Shown here piece by piece: positions 10,735 to 22,435 of a DNA stretch of 64,000 nucleotides (its first letter is position 1; every line of letters starts with the position of its first letter). Made by a program: the position numbers and the translations under genes. Source of the stretch: Toxorhynchites rutilus septentrionalis (taxonomy: Eukaryota > Arthropoda > Insecta > Diptera > Culicidae); the NCBI RefSeq assembly GCF_029784135.1, contig NC_073746.1, forward strand, positions 116,124,035 through 116,188,034. Direction: 5' to 3'. The notes under the pieces were generated by a model, which was given only the letters and a program-made list of their open reading frames with translations, was not told the DNA's origin and made no database searches.

Positions 10735-10780
10735 CTAGCTGACCCGGCGAACTTCGTCCTGCCCACAATTGCTTTTCGTG
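10735..10780 (-). mobile_element. Helitron 3' end fragment
   Basis: ACTAGCTGACCCGGCGAACTT followed by CGTCCTGCCCACAA is the minus-strand 3' terminus (hairpin plus CTAG) of the Helitron family at 2525 and 20842. It is cut after about 46 bases where SINE sequence begins. Confidence 0.65.
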
Positions 10781-10784
10781 TTTG

Positions 10785-11022
10785 AATGTGTGTGCGGGTT
10801 CGATTCCCGTTCTGGTCGGGGGATTTTTCGTCAGAGAAATTGCCTTCGAGTTGCACGGTGGTCACGCGTATTCTAGAGCTTGCCCCTCGGAATACATTCA
10901 AGGCGTGTTATATGGCTTAAGAAATCTCAACTAAGTATTAATAAATGACCCTAGTTAATGCATACGTTGAGACGGCAAAAGTTCAACAGGGAACGTTAAC
11001 GCCATTCAAGAAGAAGAAGTTT
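10785..11022 (+). mobile_element. Feilai-like tRNA-derived SINE, 5'-truncated
   Basis: Starts within a tRNA-like head: GGGTTCGATTCCCG is an RNA polymerase III B box. The body GGTCGGGGGATTTTTCGTC, GGTCACGCGTATTCTAGAGC, CATTCAAGGCGTGTTAT, GAAATCTCAACTAAGTA and TTGAGACGGC leads to a GAAGAAGAAG triplet tail at about 11010, as in Aedes Feilai SINEs. The A box is absent, so it is a 5'-truncated insertion abutting a Helitron end. The family name is from memory of consensus features. Confidence 0.7.
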
Positions 11023-11194
11023 GAATAGTTTCGAATACTCACGTTCCCCGAAAAAAATTTTTCTGTGCGCGATCTATATTCGCAGTATACAATTTCTTTC
11101 TTGACATATACACCTGACGCAGACTGAGACACTTCCATCCTGATACTGACTGTTCAAATTCGTCGCTCCGTTCTTGAGTTAAATCGTGAGGAAC

Positions 11195-11373
11195 GGACAC
11201 CAATCCATGAACATCTTCTTGGATTGCACTAACGTTCCCAGCGGAACTATCGCCGTCTCAACGTAAGTATTACTTGCGTCATTTTTATTGGTAATACATA
11301 GTTGAGATTTCATATGCGAAATAACACGCTTTGAATGTATTCTGGAGTGGCAAGCTCTAGAATACACGTGACC
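11195..11373 (-). mobile_element. Feilai-like SINE fragment
   Basis: The reverse complement carries GGTCACGTGTATTCTAGAGC, CATTCAAAGCGTGTTATTT, GAAATCTCAACTATGTA, TTGAGACGGCGATAGTTCC and a degenerate AAGAAGAT end, matching 10850-11020. The tRNA head is missing. Confidence 0.7.
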
Positions 11374-14300
11374 GAAAAATTCGGTCGATGATAATCATAT
11401 TTAATACACTTTATTGATTTTGTGAGGTGACAACGCGTTGTGGAGACTGTTTTATCGGACAGAGCATGTTTTCCCGTCACGAAATGCATGCCGATTTTTG
11501 CATGGTTCTTGCGAGTTTTTTGAAAAACAGACAAAACAGGAATCTACGTACTTCTTTTGTTGACAATTATAGAACAAAGTTTGTTTTGAAACATAGTTTT
11601 GTATGTTTTGAAACGGAACTGAAAATCCAACATAAATGTTCAACAGTCGGAAACTGCATAAAGTCAGATGCTGTAACGTCACAAAAAAAAATTTGGACTG
11701 ACAACAAGCGAAATCGACTATGAAATATTCTCTAATTGATGATTATTGTAGGAAATTTTCTCAATTTTACTTTGAGATCGTTTGCTTTTTGGAAATCATG
11801 TGATTTATACATGAGAACGAGCGACAACCTGAGTTTCTATTGTGAGGTTTTTGAGGTTGTCACTTCACGTTGGAATGGGTCAGTAGTCAGAATTGCGGTG
11901 GACATTGTGACTCGTGTAATTAATTTCCATGGAATGAATGATAGCATTTCTTTACGACGATTGCAAGATCAATTTGAAAGGTCCAACCATCAAGCACCAT
12001 CAAGTAAAATGAATAGTTTTTTATATCTTTTTGAAACCAATTGTCAGTTTCAGCGAAATTGCTACAACTCTCCTGCGCCTTGACACGTCTTCTACGTTCC
12101 CATACGAATCGGACGCAGTGCAGGAACAGTTCTCGATCTTAGCCCCGATTAATCTTCCACGCATGCATAACCCACCGGCTGGTCGTGGTGCCTCGCGAAC
12201 AATAATTAACATCTTTGTTATGAAACATATAACCTACTTCGGAAGCTCCTCGCTACGCTTTCGACTGTCAGTCTAATATATTTCCTCCATTCACACATAC
12301 AATGCATTCGTTTGTCATTATTAGATCATCTATCAATCAGAATGGCTCGGTGCTCGGAGTTCATTTCACTCGAAAATTATGTTCCACCGGAGTGATGCAT
12401 ACCCGTGATGCGAAACAAGATTGGAAACGAAGAGCAACATTTTTTTTTTATTAATGTATGTACTGGTTTTGTTCATTATTGTCGATTTGAATGCATTTTT
12501 CCTGTTCTCTGGTGAGCAGAGAACGAAGCGAAACGGAAGTGAAGGAAGTTCAACAATAGAGACGATAGTGAAAATGATAATAGTTTGTGTACCACAAGAG
12601 TTCGGCTTCGGGTCACGATAAGGTTGCCTGTTGCGCGTAGGAAATTCTTGCTCCCTACTCTATGCCCATTTGAGACCGATCGTCTCCTACTCTATGTTTA
12701 CAAACATAAGCGTAATCTTGCATTGATTTACGATCTTTCTTTCTTCGTTTGGGTGCGAGAATTTGAAAAAGGGAGGGATATACTTGCCCGGCTTGACCCC
12801 TCTGAGAGAACTTCCGGCATTTGGGATTGCCCTGTTTTGAAATCGCTGATAAATGCCGCATTATGTTGCTTTGGTTGTTTCTTCTCTCGAGAGAGGTGAT
12901 TGTTATCCACAATGTTTTGAGATAGAACAGATTTTTTCATTTAATTTCTAAAATACTTACGCAGTGCATTTCCCCATCTGCTCCAGACAACTATTTGTAC
13001 GAAAATTATCAGGTATATCACAGTCGATTGTCGCATTTTAGCTCTCGTTGCACACTGATTATGCATCTTCACTCGAAACTTTGTCATACTTTTTCAAACC
13101 GAACTTAAGTAGTAGAAACTTATATACGATAGCGGCGCGCACGGAAATTGCATGAAACTCCCACACGCTGCTTCTGTTTTTCATGGAACTTATTCGTCCA
13201 AACTTCAGCTAAACTTTTTGCGCATTATTGACTTCCACGAGTCAGAACTTTCTTCTTGCATTTTTTATTAGCTCCGCTGCCCGTTTCTATTCGAGGTCTT
13301 CGCTTCGCAACCACACCCGGGAATCGGGTTGTTTTTATGGCCTCAGTTATGAACTGTTTGGGACAGCTGTTGATGGATTTAGGGAATTTGCATACACCGG
13401 TGGACATTCACATTCGTTCGAGCTGCTTCACACTCCCGTGCCGCCGTGGCTTTCAGGAAGGATTGTCAGCAGTCCTCCACCGATGGCACTTTTGATTGAC
13501 GCCTGGTCTGGAAATAAAAAAGGAAACATAGGAAATTACTTTTAATCGTTATTATTCCGCCGGTGGAAGTGTAATGATGGATTAAAGCCATAATTGAAGG
13601 AAGCAGCCGCGAGGAGTAAAATTGTTTTATTGGTTCCGATCCAACGCCCGCGATTCCGATTCCCGGTTGTACTTGTTGACATTGCTTTTTTATGTGCTTA
13701 GAAGCGGGTGGTTTCGATTACGGTGCCGGTATTTATCCAGTTGTGGACTTAGCGATACATGCGGGGAATACATTATTGCTTTATCCATTTAGTGACGATC
13801 AGACTTATGGCGCGACCGTGTTTGAATGTCTTGTAGAATTGTGTAGAACAACAAGTACAACGAGTGGACGAGATTTAATGGTTGTTTAATTACGTTACAG
13901 TAAATTTTATGAACCATCCTGGCGAAGTTCAATTTTGTTACCAAATGTCAAGTATTGGTGACTCAGAAAATCGTGATGGTTCAATGATACTTCTAACCAC
14001 AATGATTAAACAAATCGTCCAACAACCAACTTTGTTCGCAGCTATTTAATGGAAAGCGTTCTCCAAAAATAAACCGAAAATCGGACACGAATTGGATCGT
14101 TTGCGAAACAGCTTCCCCTGTTTTGGACATTCGTGGTTTGTTTACGATTCGGGACGCGTTGCGTGAGTTTGGTTGCCTCAGCTAATCTGGTTTAAAATAG
14201 AACAAACTGTAGAAACCCAAGGCAAACAACGGTCGAGCAAACATTGCACCACTCATTTGTGGAGCAAAAATCGAGTTATGATCGCTCTGTGAACTCTGAC

Positions 14301-15390
14301 CATAATGGGGCATCGATGATGGATTGACAACCGATCGGCGCTTTCACTTTTCTCGATACTTTTATGGCGTTTTTTTTTGTTCACAGAGGTGTAAATCATT
14401 GTATATGCCAGCATGTGAAAGAAAATACATATTATTGATGGAAGCATTTGGAAGACAACTCATTGGTTGATCGAATTCGTGGCACTAATACGATACACAT
14501 TACTTGAGTACTTCGGATCAACTGATCAATCGCTTCATATGCAGTGGATGTTCGAATTTTCAGGGGGCTATGTTAAAAGCCGAATAATTGCATTGCTTGT
14601 GTTTTTCCCAGTATGATATTCTATCTATCAGGTGCAAATAGAAAGCCATCTTGCTTCAAAACGTCAAAGTGTGAGGTTAAATACTTGTGAACAGCTTACC
14701 ATCATTACGGTTGAATGCTTTTATCTGTGAGGACATTCTGGAAAGTTGAAAACATTTGAAGATACAGGAGGGGGAGGGGGACTTCATGGGGATTTTAAGC
14801 AATCGGAATTTGCCGAATTATTAGGCGTTACTCGGCAAGCCTTTTTGCATCGTTGGCGAATTTTAGGAATGTTCTAAGAGCACGGGAATCGATTGCTATA
14901 CGAATTGAGACGTCAAACAACGTTTTTTTTTTGTTTGGAGCTAGAAATCGAACACAAATTATGCTTTTCATTTGAGCTTTGGAGGACAAACGTCCACAAT
15001 ATGAGTAAAGACACCATAAGTTGATTTTACTGCACGACAACGCTTGATCACATGTTACTTCAATCGTGAAAACATAATTTTAATCTTAAAACTAGGAACA
15101 CTTCAATATAACGTCTTGCTCCATCCACCATATTGACGTATGACTTCGCTGTGCAATATATTCATGCTTACGAATAGAGCAAAATTATACTAGATTAGTG
15201 AATCGCTCCGAAGATCCAGCAGTTCTTCAGATGAGTAATGCGTATGTTATCAGAAAGATGAGAAAATATTGTGATTAACAACAATCGGCAATATTTTCTG
15301 GAAAACTCCGGACATATTGAACACACTGTCACTAAGGTATTGTTTGAGGATTCTCCCTTTACAAAATTTCACTAAATCCACCTGAAAGTG
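11374..15390. other. TE-poor sequence, no gene recognised
   Basis: Several frames of 60-115 codons start with ATG here, but none shows a recognisable domain, skewed codon use or a homologue elsewhere in the window. 13250-13500 is somewhat GC-richer. The region could be intron or intergenic host sequence. No tandem repeat or long hairpin was seen. Confidence 0.4.
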
Positions 15391-16732
15391 TATGGACGAA
15401 TTTCATGCCAACTCGACTGGCCGTTGGCAGCACCATCTCAGATAGCAGTGACACGTTGTTGGTGTAAAGATATGGGTCATTTAAGCAACTTTGCATACTT
15501 GAAATATTCGAAAAATAATTAGACTACTTTTTGGAAAAAGCAAATTTTTTTTTTACAAAAATTTATAACTTGAAAACTATGATACCTACAAAATTCATGT
15601 CAAAGGATAAAATGTAGGAACTTGTTTAAATTTTCACAAAAATAGCAACAAAAAAATTTTAGAAAATTTCGCTGAAAAAAAATTGAAATTCATTTTTCTC
15701 AAAAACATATTTTTTTTAAATTTCCAAAAATATATAAATGAATAGCCGTTACAATTGCCAACAAGTCATCCATATAACGGAAGATGGGCACTTTTACAGG
15801 GAAAAAGTTTTCCGAACAACAACTTTTTCATGTTTTCTTTGATAAAAAAAACAAATAATCCTCATTTTGTTTAAAGTCAAGAACGCGATATAGTGCATTC
15901 GACAATGTTTTAGATCTTAGCTTTAGAACTTTCTATCTTTCATAGTTTTTGGAATATAAGTCATTTTTGTATGAAGACTCCTGAAAAAAATAATGTTTTG
16001 CTCGTTACATTTTTGAGTGTAAATGCTCTTCTAACTATTCTCTATTTAGAAACATGTCAAACGTGTGAATTTACACACCAAAATGTTACGAGCAAAACAT
16101 TATTTTTTCAGGAGTAATTATACAAAAATGACTTATATTCCAAAAACTATAAAAGATAGAAAGTTGATGTCTTCGACAAAAGTTCATATTTTAACAAGAT
16201 CTAAAACTTTGTCGAATACATTACATCGCTATCTTGACTTTTAGTAAAATTAGGATAAGATGTATTTTTTTCAGAGAAAACATGAATTTTTTTTGTGTTT
16301 TCCCTGTAAAAGTGCCCATCTTCCGATGTATGGACGACTTGTTGGAAATTGTAGGGGATATTCATATATATATTTTTGGGAATTTTAAAAAATACGTTTT
16401 TGAGAAAAATGAATAATAATTTTTAAAATAACTTTTTTTTTCAGCGAAATTTTCTTCAAAATTTTTTTTGCTTTTTTTTGTGAAAATTTGAACAATTTCC
16501 TACATGTCATCCTTTGACAAGTATTTTGTAGGTATCATAGTTTTTAAGTTATAAATTTTTGTAAAAAATTAAGAGAAAAAACTTGGCTTTTCCAAAAAGT
16601 AGTCTAATTCTTTTTCGAATATTTCATGTAAGCAAAGTTGCTTAAATGACCCATGTCTTTACACCCACAACGTTTCACTACTATCTGAGATGGTGCTGCC
16701 AACTCCTAAGACGAGTTTTCATGAAATTTGTC
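15391..16732. repeat. Foldback element of about 1.33 kb with arms over 600 bp
   Basis: The sequence is nearly its own reverse complement. Outer motifs TTGGCAGCACCATCTCAGATAG (15434) and CTATCTGAGATGGTGCTGCCAA (16681) mirror each other; inner motifs TAATGTTTTGCTCGTTACAT (15990) and ATGTTACGAGCAAAACATTA (16083) do the same. The centre is about 46 unpaired bases near 16047. The arms differ by scattered substitutions and indels, so this is not a recent exact duplication. There is no coding capacity. Related single arms occur at 54150-54600 and 55816-56230, so it is a dispersed family and not an assembly artefact. Confidence 0.8.
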
Positions 16733-16906
16733 ATATTCGAAGTGGCAAAAAACTGTGTTGTTTACGCTTCACCTTTTTGACATATACTGAAAAAGACGCA
16801 CAATAACAGTAACTTTTCAACGAATGTCTGGAAATTTGATTCATTGGAATAATAATCAAGTTACGCCATCTGTTGTAAAACCGAAGAAACTTACCGGTAC
16901 ACCTAA
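16733..16906 (-). mobile_element. cecropia-type mariner 5' terminus fragment
   Basis: Read on the minus strand it starts TTAGGTGTACCGGTAAGTTT, the same terminus as the mariner at 40583-41559, and the two remain alike for about 170 bases (AATAATCAAGTTACGCCATCTG, GACATTCGTTGGAAAG). It is flanked on the right by TA. No transposase sequence follows, as the foldback element lies on the other side. Confidence 0.65.
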
Positions 16907-17530
16907 TATCTTTCAACGCTAAGGTGAAATTTAAGTGGTTTTAATACATAGTGGGGTAAAAATCGTGATTTTTGAAGATTTTGCTTGAATTTTTACAAGG
17001 AATTGTTTATATCTATAATTGCAGCGAAATCAAGGAAGAAACAAGTTGGATGTAAAAGAACAAATTGTGGGGCGGTTAGTTACCTTGAGTTTATTTGATA
17101 GAAACAATCAAGTTTAATATGAATTTTAAGGCTAAAATTAATAATAGCACATTAAAAATCATTAACTTTTAAGTTTCCAATTCCAAAATGTTATTTGAAT
17201 CCACTAATTTAGATGTTCCCTATCAAATCCTGTACTAAATATTCTCATCTTTCAACTGGAAGCAACAGAATCGTCTTCGGTAACGTACTTTTCAATGTGG
17301 AACCAGTTTGAGGCAACAGAGTCCGGAACAAAACAAAGTTCTATTACTCTGTCATTGTTGAAATTCGAACATATGCGTAGATGGATTTTTTTCATCAAAT
17401 ATAATCGTCTATTACCTCCTGAGAGAATATGGATAAATTTATTTTTTTTCATGCGAGAAAAATGTTTTCTGACTTTAAGGGGATGAACCAAAAATTAAAT
17501 TCTTCTTTTATATTCAAATAAAAAAAATAT
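16907..17530 (-). mobile_element. TA-MITE fragment (CAGGGCGGACTC family)
   Basis: On the minus strand this corresponds to the body of the MITE found at 41560-42256 and 51568-52818, from ATATAAAAGAAGAATTTAATT to ACCTTAGCGTTGAAAG. Both termini are missing; the mariner end is inserted at a TA just after GTTGAAAGA. The stretch near 17465-17490 is an uninterrupted version of the site occupied by a TTAA element at 51734-52124. Confidence 0.7.
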
Positions 17531-19345
17531 CTCTCAGCCACCACAGCAAGGAATCATACAGAATACTTTATTCAACGATATAATAGTTTACAGTTTTTCT
17601 AAACGAATTTTAATGTCTAGTGAACTTTTTCACGAATGTATACGAAGTTTCTATGTATAATATTTAAGGTACTCGGTATAACCAAAATATTATTAGCGTG
17701 GAAAGATTATAGGATCTTTTTCAAGGGAAATTAATTCCGACCGCAAAGGGTTAATATATTAATTTACTTTTCAATAATAAAGTTAGGTGGTAATATTCGG
17801 GTTTATGTGGCATTCGAATTTGAGGTTAATGAATTTTGCATGAATGTCGTACGAGTGAGTGAGACAAAATCAATAAAACGTAAAATAACCCAACTCTGAT
17901 GTCAAATATGACGAATTCTATCAAGAAATCACGTATATCGAAACTTATCGAGTATCATTCGTTTCAACAAAATTAGCGATGGAAAGGTGAAATCCACCGA
18001 GCAAATGAAAACTCCTAGAGAGCAACGAATTATCGAAGCGCGATTATCATCATCCTGTTACACAATGTGCTCACCGGTCATGACACGTGCTCCTATTTCT
18101 AAACATATATAGACTAGCCACATGACAAACACACCTTTTTCACCGTAATCGAGCGCAGACAAACTAATGTCCCGATTAACCAATTTCGGAGGCCCTCCCC
18201 CTCCTAAAACTATTCGCGTGTCATCATAAATCACCACTAAGTAGATAATTTCATTACCTTTGTGTATATTTTCAAAACGCCTCCGACTTGTATCGCCATT
18301 TGAAAGAAGAGCAATAAATCCGTCGGATTCCATCACATTACGCCAGATGTAATAAATACGAGTAGTTTAAATCGTCTCCAACGCCGGTTCCACTTGCATC
18401 TCGCATCCCAAACACAAGTTGAACTGGCCGGCGATTCAGCGTTGATGCTTGTAGTTTGAGGTGGTTTGTACACTCTCCACTGAGTGATAAATTAGTGGAA
18501 TCAATTGTCGCGATGTTCGTCACAACGTGTCGCCCCGATGATGACACTCGAAGTTGACCCCGGCGGTGGAGAAAGAGACAAATCGTCAGTATATCATTTT
18601 AGCTAATTTGACACAGCATAGCATTTGCTGTTTTCCCCGAAATTCCTCCCCAGCATGCACAATTAGCTGGAATCTATTGCTCACCACACAATAACAGTCA
18701 CTTGCCGGAGGAATTTCTGCGAAGCGAGCTTCCTCGTATAGTGTCACATTCGCGACAAACCCCGGTATAAATTACGTTAAGAATTATGCCACTATCGCTA
18801 CGGTTGGCAACGTCAAATGAACAGCAACGGGACATAATGTCATCATTGCCATTCGTATGCGGAACACGGGGAACCCATTTCCCCCCGTATTATCCTTCGA
18901 GCGGATAGTGGGCACGTTAGCGACTTTCCGACCGCCACTTGCTGTGCTAAATTCCACACAAAGCACCAGCATTAAAAATCGATACTCTGCGCTGGTTCGA
19001 GAGTTACACCCACCCAACAAGGTCGTCCCCACATATATCCCGTCGGCCGGTTTTAATCCGCGTAATGGCGGATTAACTTGTTGAAAAGGTGGAAAGCACC
19101 GATGTGTAACCTTTGCTGGAAGAAGGAGAAAGTATTTTACTTCGGAAGTGGTTTGGATTTTTGTTTTTTTCCGAGTAGCGCTTCTTTGGCGTGGGAATTG
19201 CGGGAAAGAACCTTCGGAGATTGATTCGCCAACATTGTATGCTCACCTTGCCAACGAAGGTGGAAAGCCTTTTACTGTGAAGGATTGGTTTATGGGAGAC
19301 ATGTTGTACTTATTTTTGGTTGTGCTAACGTAAGGACATTTATCA
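17531..19345. other. TE-poor, relatively GC-rich sequence
   Basis: No recognised repeat. 18340-19090 is notably more GC-rich than the surroundings. Short ATG frames at 18338-18547 (-), 18784-19032 (-) and 18857-19084 (+) have no recognisable domain. It could contain host regulatory or exon sequence, but nothing can be named. Confidence 0.4.
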
Positions 19346-19570
19346 CTATTCACTCGCGAGACGCGACACGGAACTAGGACACAACACTTATAATCCTTAC
19401 AAACATTAAAATGGTTAAAATTACCTTTTTCGTCGACCGGTTTCGGGCTCGATGTTGCCCATCTACTGGACGGTGTCCGACGGTGAAAAAGGTAATTTTA
19501 ACCATTTTAATGTTTGTAAGGATTATAAGTGTTGTGTCCTAGTTCCGTGTCGCGTCTCGTGAGTGAATAG
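19346..19570. repeat. Hairpin with two 86-bp arms
   Basis: The arms 19346-19431 and 19485-19570 are reverse complements with one visible mismatch (CGCGAG against CACGAG). The 53-base loop contains ACCGGTTTCGGGCTCGATG and TTGCCCATC, a motif seen in other insect repeats. Such near-perfect arms suggest a young foldback insertion; no clear target duplication was found. Confidence 0.85.
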
Positions 19571-20577
19571 ACATGTTGTATTCATAGAATATAGAGTGGG
19601 CTATAAAAGCGGCTTCCATCGACTGTTTGAAAAGTGAATCGGTATTTTCATTTTGAGTATCCCAATAACCCAAAAAAAAATCCCAAGCACTGTACTGCTC
19701 TAGACAGACATAAAAAATTCAGTTATCACGGCCAATCATGAAATTGACTCAATTAGATTATCTTGATTCCATACTTTCACTATCGCATTTCGCCACGGAT
19801 ATCCCTGGGGAGTGGAAATAACGAGTCAGGCGTGACCACAATCTCATTGCATTTGCATTTTACTAGCTTCCCGTGTGTTCGCTTCCTTGCAAAAAAGAGA
19901 CATCCATATCAGACCGACTGGGGAATGCCTCTAACCCTCCAACGGTGGACAGTTTGCTCCGCCCTGCCACATCTGTTCATCGCAATGATTCATAAGTTAT
20001 GCACACATCAGACAACTCGGCTGATGACAACAGTGTTCGTTTCAATATTAGCTCAACCATTTTGAATGCACAAAACGTGTAGCTGTCATTTTATAAATTG
20101 AAAAAATAAACTGCAGCTGTCATCATTGGTTGGGAAGATAGTGTTCAACTTTCGCCCACCTACTACTCACTGTCGATAGTGGTGACCAAGGTACGGACGA
20201 TGATTGCACAGCAACGGTAATCGAAGACAAACAAACTTTCCCAGCGCAATAAGTTGAAACTTTGGAACGACTAAATATACACGAGATAACAGCAGCCTGG
20301 TCCCGTCAGCGTGTCACATGCCCAATAAGGTAAACATTTGCATTTTTCGCTCACCGTGCTCTCCTCCCACATGTGATAAATGTCAACTAGTGGTGTGTCC
20401 TAATAAGGGAATCCTGCTTCTGTGTAGCCAGTTTCGGTTAGTACCTGTACCAATCGTTTGGAATGTTTTGCTAATTTTTAGTAGCTTTTTGAATCGTATG
20501 ACTACGAGGATTTGGTTATAATTATCTTTCTGCAAAACGCTCTCACATATATTGGGATTCACAAACAATTTCACTTA
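19571..20577. other. No gene recognised
   Basis: Unique-looking sequence. The frame at 19763-20065 (+, 100 codons) shows no domain, signal peptide or membrane segment that would justify calling a gene. Confidence 0.4.
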
Positions 20578-20824
20578 GAGCCCTGCAGACCGGAGACTTT
20601 TTATCGGGCGATAGTTTAGTAGGGCTACTAGTACGCACACCGAACCAACTAAATAGTCGGGTTGCCTTAGTTTGAAGGTAATCGGGATGCCCATCAAACT
20701 TTCTTAACGGTCTACAGAATATACAGAATCGGTATAATAAAAGTATAAGCATACCTGTCTGTGCTGATCAAGAAGCCGAGACCAAATTATCGGCCGATAG
20801 AAAGTCTGTAGTCTACGGGGGCTC
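20578..20824. mobile_element. MITE of about 247 bp with GAGCCC termini
   Basis: Inverted termini are GAGCCCTGCAGACCGGAGAC... and the reverse complement of ...GTCTGTAGTCTACGGGGGCTC; the inner part of each end has AGACTTT and a CGGSCGATAG block. A diverged copy lies at 9842-10285. The flanking bases do not give a clear target duplication, so the superfamily is open. Confidence 0.65.
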
Positions 20825-20841
20825 GTACTCTTATTCAAATA

Positions 20842-21915
20842 CTAGCTGACCCAGCAAACTTCGTCCCACCCAAAATTTATTTTTCGTTATCACATCCACG
20901 TTTTCTCACTAAGCCCACGTTCAGTACTTCTACGAAAACTCGACATTATGATATCAGATTATTTTCAGACACAAATCTCGTGCAAGATTTTTCATTCACT
21001 TGCAAATTACATGTTTCTCCGTTACATGTAATAAATTTTTGATACAGGAAATATGATAGAATGAAGACAGCCCTAAATCGGACAATTCTTTTCTAATCTT
21101 AATTCTAATTAAAATCTATTTCCACTTTCGAACGAAGATCGATTTCGTTACCGCAAACATGCTAAGTTTAATTCCATTTGTTTGATTAGTTCGCGATTTG
21201 TGCAACAATCTCCCTCCCCCCTCTTTAGAGAGGAAAAAGGAGTGTCAAACAACCATATAAACATTTATTGCTCCCTAAAACTTCCTTATACCAAATTTGG
21301 TTCCATTTGCTTGATTAGTTCTCGAGTTATGCAGAAATTTGTGTTTCATTTCTATGGTAGCCCCCCATTAGAAAGGTGGGAGGAGTGTTGAACCACCTTA
21401 GAAATGTTTCTTTCACCCTGAATACTTCACATGCCAAATTTGGTTCAGTTTGCTTGATTAGTTCTTGAATTATGCAGAAATGTATGCTTCACTTGTATGG
21501 CAATTCGCCTCCCCTCAGAGAGAGTCTGTTTACCATAGAAACGTTTCGTGTCCCCTAAAACCTTCGCATACCAAATTTGGCTCCTTTTGCTTGACTAGTT
21601 TTCGAATTATGTAGACATTTGTCCTTCATTTGTATGGCAACTCCACCTTAGAGAGGGGGTGGAGTGTCTAACCACCGTAAAAACATTTATTGTACCATAA
21701 AACTTCCACATGCCAAATTTGGTTTCATTTGATTGATTAATCCTCGAGTAATGCTGAAATTTGTGTTTCATTTGTATGGCAGCCCCCCCTTAGAGAGATA
21801 AGAACCTTCCCCGACCCCAAAAACCCCTACATACCAATTTTCATGTCGATCGATTCAGTAGTTTCCGAGTCCATAAGAATCAGACAGACAGGCAGACAGA
21901 CAGAAATCCATTTTC
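20842..21915 (-). mobile_element. Helitron-like element, minus copy of a head-to-head pair
   Basis: A at 20841 precedes CTAGCTGACCCAGCAAACTT, the reverse complement of a Helitron 3' end. The interior has about four degenerate 140-bp units of the kind seen at 2561-3345 (GATTAGTTC, TTTGTATGGC, CCACATGCC, CAAATTTGGTT). The 5' end is TATATATAGAAAATGGATTT on the minus strand at about 21915, followed inward by GTCTGTCTG repeats. No Rep/helicase frame is present. Confidence 0.65.
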
Positions 21916-22435
21916 TATATATATAAAAATGGATTTCTGTCTGTTTGTCTGTCTCCGACAAGCGTTGTTAGTCAATTTGATGATTACGCTAACGAAATTG
22001 AGCTTGGTTCGGAAGTGGAAATGGATTTTAATGTGATAAAACGCACTCCTATATCGTCTTCTATCTATATAAATGAAAATGAATCGCCGAATGTGTTGAT
22101 AAGAGCAAAACTCGAGAAAGGAATTGTCCGATTTAGAGCTGTCTTCATTCTATCATAATTTCTGTATCAAACATTTATTCCATGTAACATAGAAACATGT
22201 TATTTGCAAGTGAATGAAAAACCTTGCACGAGAATTGTGTCTGAAAATAATCTGATATCGAGTTTTGGTAGAAGTACTGAAATTTTATAGTAAAAAATAA
22301 ATTTGAAGGGTAGATTAGAAGATCAATCAATGAACAGTTCTGCGATTGGACCCATGAACGTGCGCTAGTAGGAAAACGTGGATGTGATAACGAAAAATAA
22401 ATTTTGGGCGGGACGATGTTTGCCGGGTCAGCTAG
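21916..22435 (+). mobile_element. Helitron-like sequence, plus copy facing the previous one
   Basis: Starts with ATATATATAAAAATGGATTTC and GTCTGTTTGTCTGTC, a second 5' leader pointing right, and ends ...TTTGCCGGGTCAGCTAG followed by T (22436). A further 5'-like start, TCTATCTATATAAATGAAAATG, occurs at about 22060, so a 380-base unit 22060-22435 may be the actual element. Its 3' 310 bases are the inverted counterpart of 20842-21110. Confidence 0.6.

Larger units (their letters stand above)
20842..22435. repeat. Inverted repeat formed by two Helitron 3' regions
   Basis: About 260-310 bases at 20842-21110 are mirrored at 22115-22435 (CGTTATCACATCCACGTTTT against AAAACGTGGATGTGATAACG; GACAGCCCTAAATCGGAC against GTCCGATTTAGAGCTGTC). 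The middle also folds: ACAGAAATCCATTTT and AAAATGGATTTCTGT flank about ten bases at 21900-21939. Confidence 0.7.

Noticed and set aside
13228..13545. Overlapping plus-strand frames of 79 and 105 codons
   Set aside because: Both frames are open by chance in a GC-richer patch, with no domain or codon bias favouring either.
16733..17530. A complete mariner next to the foldback
   Set aside because: Only one mariner terminus is present, and the rest matches the TA-MITE family in reverse orientation.
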